A stretch of DNA of 9,923 nucleotides, taken from NCBI GenBank assembly GCA_038222915.1, contig JBBRHH010000197.1:1-9923 (forward strand), read 5' to 3'. Both the position numbers and the translations under genes were made by a program. This document shows positions 6,101-9,923 of the stretch, in pieces (within the stretch, counting starts at the first letter, position 1; each line of letters starts with the position of its first letter). The notes beneath the pieces were generated by a model. The model had not been told where the DNA came from. It saw only the letters and a program-made list of their open reading frames with translations, and did not search any database. This stretch comes from JBBRHH01 sp038222915 (GTDB lineage Bacteria; Planctomycetota; Phycisphaerae; Tepidisphaerales; Tepidisphaeraceae).

Positions 6101-6284
6101 GAATCGTTTTCATTCTTAAAAACTGATCACCTCGGAGGCGGAGATTGAGCGGCAAAGGCACATACGCGGTGCGATACACCCGTGTGGCCTTTGCGGCGGC
6201 TGATGTAAGTTTTCCCGAGGAAGCTCAACATATCATGTGCCTCAAGAACTCAACGGACGGCTCTTAACAAAGCGGTCCTTCAAC
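6068..6284 (-). ncRNA. Predicted structured small RNA, about 217 nt, type unknown
   Basis: The 319-base gap 6028-6346 has no convincing protein gene, yet on the minus strand it has a near-consensus promoter, strong secondary structure and an intrinsic terminator. From the 5' end: a small hairpin (GGAC..GTCC, about 6278-6255); a closing helix TCAAGAAC (6242-6249) with ATTCTTAA (6112-6119), 8 pairs with two G-U; an inner helix CCGAGG (6215-6220) with CCTCGG (6130-6135); an apical stem GCAAAGGC (6152-6159) with GCCTTTGC (6187-6194) capped by a GGTG/CACC hairpin; then the terminator. A long irregular rod with internal loops recalls 6S RNA, but I cannot confirm any family. Alternatives are a leader controlling the downstream genes or the 3' end of the PDZ message. 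Confidence 0.55.
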
Positions 6285-6290
6285 ACACGT

Positions 6291-6318
6291 AATATATGCG
6301 AATTTTGGGATGTGTCAA
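6291..6318 (-). promoter_or_regulatory. Strong promoter of the predicted small RNA
   Basis: On the minus strand TTGACA (6318-6313, perfect) and TATATT (6296-6291, 5/6 match) are separated by 16 bases. Transcription should begin near 6284. No start codon with a ribosome binding site follows, which points to an RNA gene. The PDZ gene stops at 6347, only 29 bases upstream. Confidence 0.7.
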
Positions 6319-6346
6319 CGCTTGATCTGGACCGTTCGTCGCCAAC

Positions 6347-7543
6347 TCAAGGCTTTTCCTCGAGTTTTACGGCCTCGCCGGCTCGGTCAACCTCAAGCGC
6401 AAGCGGCTTCTTCGAGTTCATCGCCGCCTGTCGCAATTCCTTCACCGAGTGGAGAACCTGGCCATTCACCTTCTTGATGATGTCATCTTCCTTCAGGCCA
6501 ATCTTCTCGGCGCGCGAATCGGCGAGCACTTTCGAGATTCTCAATCCATCGCCGCCCCCTTGAATGGGATCGTCCGGATTTACCAGTGATACTCCCAGAC
6601 GCGCTTTCGCCGGCGGCGGAAGTGCGTCGCCAGGATCGGGAAGCTTCAGCTCGTCGAGCTTCTTGCGAAGCTGATCGCTCTGGTCCATGAACTTCGTAAT
6701 GCGCTGCTCTTCTTCTTCGGGCGTCGCATCGGGATCCCCTTTCTTGAGGTTGTCCAGCTTGTCGAGTTGATCCGTGACCTCAACCTGCTTCTCGTCAGCG
6801 AGCTTGGCCTTGGCCATCTGCTCGGTGATCTTCTTGCGAAGATCCGAGACTTCGTCGGGCGCGTTGGCGCGCTGGATGATGTTATTGAGATTCAGGTTGC
6901 CATTGTTGACGACAATGCCCCCGCCGCCACGGATGATGAGATTTCCCGCGCCGCCGTTCATCACCCAGCCCGGCCCTGCACCACCGCTCCAGCGTTCGAA
7001 GATCGCGTACGCTTCGGGGTTGTCTCGCTTCAATTCTTCAGGGCTGCCCGCCTTGTACTCTTCCGACACTTTCTCGCCATCCCGCACCCCGGCCACCGTC
7101 ATGTCCAATCCATCGGGCCCGTTGGAAATGTGAATCGCCCGTCCTCCCTCGGTCACGTCGATCACCTTGTTCCCATTCACCACCGAAACCCGAAGTCCCT
7201 GCATCCCGGCACCACCACCCATCGCCGGATCCGGCCCCGGCGGCAGCCGGCGCTCAATCCGCTTGACCAGCTCTTCAGCGCGCATGCGAGTTTCCGGATC
7301 TTCGCTCTTCAGGGCGGCCTTGATCTGCGGCAACGCCGGCTTGCCAATCTCGCGGAGCTTTTTGGTGGCCTGATCGCGCGTGGCAAAGTCGCTGTCACCG
7401 AGATTGTCGATCAGCGCGGCGATGTCCGGCGCCGCCGGCGCGATCGCAACCGAGGGGGTTGTAGTCGGCGCGGCCTCGCCCAGCGCAATTGATCCCGGGA
7501 AGAGGAAACATCCCCATACCAGAGTTTGTTTGAAACGAGTCAT
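6347..7543 (-). CDS. Exported HEAT-like and PDZ domain protein
   Basis: A 398-residue protein with an N-terminal signal peptide (about 1-25, cleavage likely near LGEA). Residues 39-97 form a HEAT-like helical repeat (IAALIDNLGDSDFATRDQATKKLREIGKPALPQIKAAL...). Residues 117-185 are a beta-rich module with VIDVTEGGRAIHISNGPDG and SPEELKRDNPEAYAIFERW, a pairing I recall from planctomycete secreted PDZ proteins. A Gly/Asn-rich stretch (187-222) and a charged, likely coiled-coil region (228-300) follow. A PDZ domain (314-393) closes the protein: ARLGVSLV, GLRISKVLADSRAEKIGLKEDDIIKKVNGQ. There is no protease or catalytic site, so it probably acts as a periplasmic scaffold or adaptor. GGAGG nine bases before the ATG fixes the start. 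No terminator is seen before the RNA promoter. Confidence 0.85.
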   Translation of the reverse strand: MTRFKQTLVWGCFLFPGSIALGEAAPTTTPSVAIAPAAPDIAALIDNLGDSDFATRDQATKKLREIGKPALPQIKAALKSEDPETRMRAEELVKRIERRLPPGPDPAMGGGAGMQGLRVSVVNGNKVIDVTEGGRAIHISNGPDGLDMTVAGVRDGEKVSEEYKAGSPEELKRDNPEAYAIFERWSGGAGPGWVMNGGAGNLIIRGGGGIVVNNGNLNLNNIIQRANAPDEVSDLRKKITEQMAKAKLADEKQVEVTDQLDKLDNLKKGDPDATPEEEEQRITKFMDQSDQLRKKLDELKLPDPGDALPPPAKARLGVSLVNPDDPIQGGGDGLRISKVLADSRAEKIGLKEDDIIKKVNGQVLHSVKELRQAAMNSKKPLALEVDRAGEAVKLEEKP

Positions 7544-7552
7544 TGGAAAATA

Positions 7553-7557
7553 CCTCC
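7553..7557 (-). promoter_or_regulatory. Ribosome binding site of the PDZ protein gene
   Basis: GGAGG on the minus strand, nine bases before the ATG at 7543. It is one of the few clear Shine-Dalgarno sites in the window and confirms the start. Confidence 0.85.
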
Positions 7558-7637
7558 GCGCGCAACTGCCAATATCATATTCGACAACATGCGCCTGCGG
7601 AGCAAAATGATGCGCAATTTTTGCGAATTCGACGCTT

Positions 7638-8300
7638 TTATTCGGCGGGTGAGTCCCTCTGGATTATGACCGTCCTGAGGTCTTCATAGAGGCGCATAAA
7701 CGCTTCTCTTAACTGGTCTTCCAAAAGACTGGCGCCTGCGGCTTTGTCCAGCGATTGGTCAATCGTCAGTGGTTCGCCGAAGGTGATCCCATATCGGGCT
7801 CGCCGGATGGGGAGCCAGGATGAGACCCTCGCATAGACGTTTGAGCCTACAACGACGCAGGGAACGACTGGGACGTTGGCCATCTGTGCAATCCGGCCGA
7901 CGCCGGGCCGCATCCTGCCGCCGGTGACAACCGAATCTTCCAGACGACGGAAGCCGCCTTCGGGAAACATGGCAATGGCCCGGCCTCTCTCGAGACGGTC
8001 AAGGATGATCCGCACCGTCGGGCTGTCGGGCTTGGACCGATCCAGCGGAAAGGCATTCATCGACCCGTAGAACCAGGCGACAAACGGATTGCGAAACACT
8101 TCGACAATGCTGACAAAGTCGAGCATGCGCGTGGCGTGGCGCATCATGAGCGGAACGTCGTAGGGGCTGTGATGGTTGGCGGCGAGGATGAACGGGCCTT
8201 CGCGATCGGTGCGCTCGACGTGCAAAACCACCGGCCGGGACGACGCCCAGAAGACGTGCCGTCCGAAGAAACGAACCACTTTGTGGAATGCATCACTCAA
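7638..8300 (-). CDS. PlsC-family 1-acylglycerol-3-phosphate-type acyltransferase (second of a pair)
   Basis: A 220-residue glycerolipid acyltransferase with all four family blocks: NHHSPYD (42-48; His43 and Asp48 form the HX4D catalytic pair), GSMNAFPLDR (79-88), MFPEGGFRRLED (111-122) and VPVVPCVVVG (143-152). It should transfer a fatty acyl group to a lysophospholipid or similar acceptor at the inner membrane. I chose TTG at 8300, one base after the stop of the upstream acyltransferase, because GGTGG lies six bases before it; an in-frame ATG at 8402 would add 34 residues of poor composition and overlap the upstream gene by 101 bases. The tight spacing indicates one operon. About 94 bases separate its stop from the PDZ gene start, holding a short CGCAA/TTGCG hairpin but no clear terminator. 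Confidence 0.88.
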   Translation of the reverse strand: MSDAFHKVVRFFGRHVFWASSRPVVLHVERTDREGPFILAANHHSPYDVPLMMRHATRMLDFVSIVEVFRNPFVAWFYGSMNAFPLDRSKPDSPTVRIILDRLERGRAIAMFPEGGFRRLEDSVVTGGRMRPGVGRIAQMANVPVVPCVVVGSNVYARVSSWLPIRRARYGITFGEPLTIDQSLDKAAGASLLEDQLREAFMRLYEDLRTVIIQRDSPAE

Positions 8301-8301
8301 A

Positions 8302-8961
8302 TCAGGCCACCGTCTTGTCGTCAATGCCGCAGGTGGTACACAGTTCCCGATAGATCGCCTGAAACTCGGCCTGCAGGTCAACGGCCATTCGGTCGCGGGC
8401 AACGCGCCGGCGGGTTTCAGTCAGGTGGGGATAGACAGGATTGCCAAAAATCATCCACAGCCGACCGCGACGAAACGGCAGCCACGGCCCAACGCGGTTG
8501 AGTTTTTCGGTCCCCACCACAACAACCGGCACAACCGGCGCACCAGAGCGATAAGCCACAACACAGGCCCCCTTCTTAATCGGCCCACCGCGCAGAACGG
8601 ACTCCTTCCCCTGAACCACGCCCCCCTCCGGAAAGATGCCGACAATCCGCCCGGCCCGAACACGGTCGATCGAAGTACGAATCGCCTTCACAGGCACTCC
8701 GGTTCGATTGACGGGAAAGGCATCGAGAATATCCAGCATGCGGGCCGAAAAACGATTCCTGTAAAACTCAATACGGGCCATGAAATCAACCCGGCGCGAC
8801 ATCACAGCCGCAACGACAAACGGCTCAAGATGGCTGAGATGGCTACAGGCCAGCACAAATCCTCCGGGGCCTTCAACGCGCTCGCGGTGAAGCACGACGC
8901 AGCGCATGGTCTGGAAACCGATGAAGCGGGCGATCACCTTTCCAAACGCATAAAACGACAT
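8302..8961 (-). CDS. PlsC-family acyltransferase with HX4E motif (first of a pair)
   Basis: A 219-residue homologue of the next gene, likely an ancient duplicate. Blocks: CSHLSHLEPF (39-48), DAFPVNRTG (80-88), IFPEGGVVQGKE (109-120) and APVVPVVVVG (141-150). The first block has His41 but Glu46 where nearly all family members have Asp (HX4D), a conservative change in the catalytic pair. The role should be acyl transfer to a glycerolipid or other lipid acceptor at the membrane; the acceptor may differ from that of its partner. I chose ATG at 8961 because it lies just after a promoter and gives normal family length; the ATG at 9069 would add 36 basic, unconserved residues and swallow the promoter. 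No ribosome binding site is seen. Confidence 0.85.
   Translation of the reverse strand: MSFYAFGKVIARFIGFQTMRCVVLHRERVEGPGGFVLACSHLSHLEPFVVAAVMSRRVDFMARIEFYRNRFSARMLDILDAFPVNRTGVPVKAIRTSIDRVRAGRIVGIFPEGGVVQGKESVLRGGPIKKGACVVAYRSGAPVVPVVVVGTEKLNRVGPWLPFRRGRLWMIFGNPVYPHLTETRRRVARDRMAVDLQAEFQAIYRELCTTCGIDDKTVA
8307..8311 (-). promoter_or_regulatory. Ribosome binding site supporting the TTG start of the second acyltransferase
   Basis: GGTGG on the minus strand, six bases before the TTG at 8300, inside the last codons of the upstream gene. It favours a TTG start over the long overlapping ATG frame. Confidence 0.5.
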
Positions 8962-8970
8962 GGCGCGCGG

Positions 8971-8998
8971 AGTATAGCGGCGGCAAGGCGCTCGACAA
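8971..8998 (-). promoter_or_regulatory. Promoter of the acyltransferase pair
   Basis: On the minus strand TTGTCG (8998-8993, 4/6) and TATACT (8976-8971, 5/6) are separated by 16 bases. The -10 box ends nine bases before the ATG at 8961, so the message would have almost no leader. Confidence 0.5.
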
Positions 8999-9011
8999 AT
9001 CCGTGACGGAT
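8999..9011. promoter_or_regulatory. Palindrome next to the acyltransferase promoter, possible operator
   Basis: ATCCGT-G-ACGGAT is a perfect 6+1+6 palindrome that touches the -35 box of the acyltransferase promoter. Its place fits a site for a dimeric regulator, but a single 13-base palindrome can arise by chance and no regulator gene is near. Confidence 0.35.
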
Positions 9012-9160
9012 GAGCCGGACTCTTATGCTTGTAGAATTTCGCTCCAAATGTTCCAGCAGATTCGACCAAACTCCGATCACCGCCTTTTCCCTCGATTCAA
9101 TTCCAGCGCGGTCAATGAGCCGTCCCCATGTTGTCGAGTTTTGACCCACATGCGACCGCC

Positions 9161-9535
9161 TCAGCCATCCCGGGTCATCGCATACGCGAAGTAGAATAAA
9201 CCCACCACTCCGTATAACAACAGGGCCAGCAGAGACAGGATCAATCCGAGGAAGGCCTTGCCTCGTCCGAATACAGGTCCACGTGAGCGTCTTGTACCCC
9301 ACACTGCAATGGTCCCCAGAATGATTGCCGCCGGGACGATGAGCAGCACCAAGACCACTACGAGGAGATTGTTCTGAGACGAACCATCCGTGTGCGAAAT
9401 TGACATTAACCCGACGCACAGGCCAGGAAGGACAATCGCGAAAATCCCGAGGGCCAAAGCCAGAGGCGGCAGGCGCGAATGCCGGGGTGATCGGCTGCCG
9501 GGCGATTCGTAGTTGAGGGTGGGTTCATGCGTCAT
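9161..9535 (-). CDS. Small membrane protein, 124 aa, three predicted membrane segments
   Basis: A polar, Pro/Ser-rich cytoplasmic N-terminus (1-22) leads into three hydrophobic segments at about 23-46, 57-80 and 94-119, with a basic TRRSRG loop between the second and third. The layout is like DUF4190-type small membrane proteins often found in planctomycetes, but I cannot assign a family firmly. No catalytic residue is evident. Its ATG overlaps the TGA of the upstream 112-residue gene (ATGA at 9535-9532), so the two are probably coupled in translation. The 199 bases downstream, up to the acyltransferase start, hold a GGTCAA/TTGACC inverted repeat (9110-9115 and 9141-9146) with a long loop but no clear terminator. 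Confidence 0.8.
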   Translation of the reverse strand: MTHEPTLNYESPGSRSPRHSRLPPLALALGIFAIVLPGLCVGLMSISHTDGSSQNNLLVVVLVLLIVPAAIILGTIAVWGTRRSRGPVFGRGKAFLGLILSLLALLLYGVVGLFYFAYAMTRDG

Positions 9536-9870
9536 TGATACTGGCCAAGCCTATCCTGAATAGGGTTGAGAACCCGGCACCGACGCTTCCTGAAAGCGAC
9601 CAGGACAAGAATGATGCCGCCAGCACTCTGTGTCAAAGTTGCAGCAGCATTCGCAAGCGATCTTGCTCGTTCATGCTTCTGCCGATGCTCCTCGAATCCA
9701 TTGGATAATGGGCTTCCGCTAAAGCTTTTCGGCATTGCAATAGCGTAAATCACCAGCCAGATCACGCCATATGCGGCGCACCATAGAAAAAGCACAACAA
9801 TAATGTCTCGAGCTTGACGCAGTGTCGGCGGCCCTTTCGGGGGCATTCGATAATCCAAGACGAGGCCCAT
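9532..9870 (-). CDS. Small membrane protein, 112 aa, two predicted membrane segments
   Basis: Not recognised. A hydrophobic segment at about 23-46 (IIVVLFLWCAAYGVIWLVIYAIAM) is followed by a charged region (59-72, EEHRQKHERARS) and a second, weaker membrane segment at 76-93 ending in FRKRR. The hairpin topology with a basic C-terminal end suggests both termini in the cytoplasm. It is coupled to the 124-residue gene by an ATGA overlap, so the two may form one complex. ATG at 9870 is the longest start; ATG at 9846 is an alternative that loses eight residues. Neither has a clear ribosome binding site. The window ends 53 bases upstream. Confidence 0.72.
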   Translation of the reverse strand: MGLVLDYRMPPKGPPTLRQARDIIVVLFLWCAAYGVIWLVIYAIAMPKSFSGSPLSNGFEEHRQKHERARSLANAAATLTQSAGGIILVLVAFRKRRCRVLNPIQDRLGQYQ

Positions 9871-9923
9871 GTAGGCAGTGTACGTTGTGTCCTGGCCACG
9901 AAGACCGCCGCCCCTCCGCTTGC

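Noticed and set aside
6767..7492. Plus-strand frame of 241 codons
   Set aside because: It is antisense to the HEAT/PDZ gene, whose ribosome binding site and domains are clear.
7611..7628. CGCAA/TTGCG hairpin after the second acyltransferase as a terminator
   Set aside because: The stem is only 5 bp and is followed by no proper T tract.
8302..9069. Long form of the first acyltransferase starting at 9069
   Set aside because: The extra 36 residues are basic and unlike the family, and the start would lie upstream of the promoter at 8971-8998.
8934..9419. Minus-strand frame of 161 codons bridging the acyltransferase promoter and the 124-aa gene
   Set aside because: It overlaps two better supported genes and a promoter, and its composition is not protein-like.

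Overview
The window reads like chromosomal DNA of a GC-rich Gram-negative bacterium. My best guess is a Planctomycetota (Phycisphaerae-like) genome. The clues are a secreted HEAT-like/PDZ protein with a Gly/Asn-rich middle, a small-partner/HNH gene pair of a type I recall from planctomycete and cyanobacterial genomes, and several genes without a Shine-Dalgarno site. This assignment is inference; no rRNA or other marker gene is present. I see no transposase, integrase, CRISPR array or phage gene.

Layout. 1-540: 3' end of an OmpA/MotB-type peptidoglycan-binding protein, closed by a very strong intrinsic terminator. 548-2682: a divergent pair, an unrecognised membrane-anchored protein (minus) and a lipoprotein of the SurA/PrsA parvulin type (plus). 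2683-3717: a Gfo/Idh/MocA dehydrogenase (minus) whose stop codon abuts that of the parvulin. 3779-3938: a compact tRNA-Leu(CAG) unit with its own promoter and terminator. 3945-6027: a minus-strand run of a 96-residue protein, an 87-residue protein, an HNH endonuclease that starts inside the stop of the 87-residue gene, and a nucleotide-sugar epimerase. 6028-6346: no protein gene, but a near-consensus promoter, about 217 bases of foldable sequence and an intrinsic terminator on the minus strand, which together predict a small structured RNA. 6347-7543: the HEAT-like/PDZ secreted protein. 7638-8961: two tandem PlsC-type acyltransferases behind a promoter with an adjoining palindrome. 9161-9870: two small membrane proteins with overlapping genes.

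How they fit. Most genes concern the cell envelope: peptidoglycan binding, periplasmic folding, sugar-nucleotide modification, phospholipid or lipid A-type acylation and membrane proteins. The part least explained by housekeeping is the predicted RNA followed by the 96-aa/87-aa/HNH cluster (5027-6318). It is my best candidate for an undescribed system, although neither its function nor any link between the RNA and the proteins is shown by the sequence.
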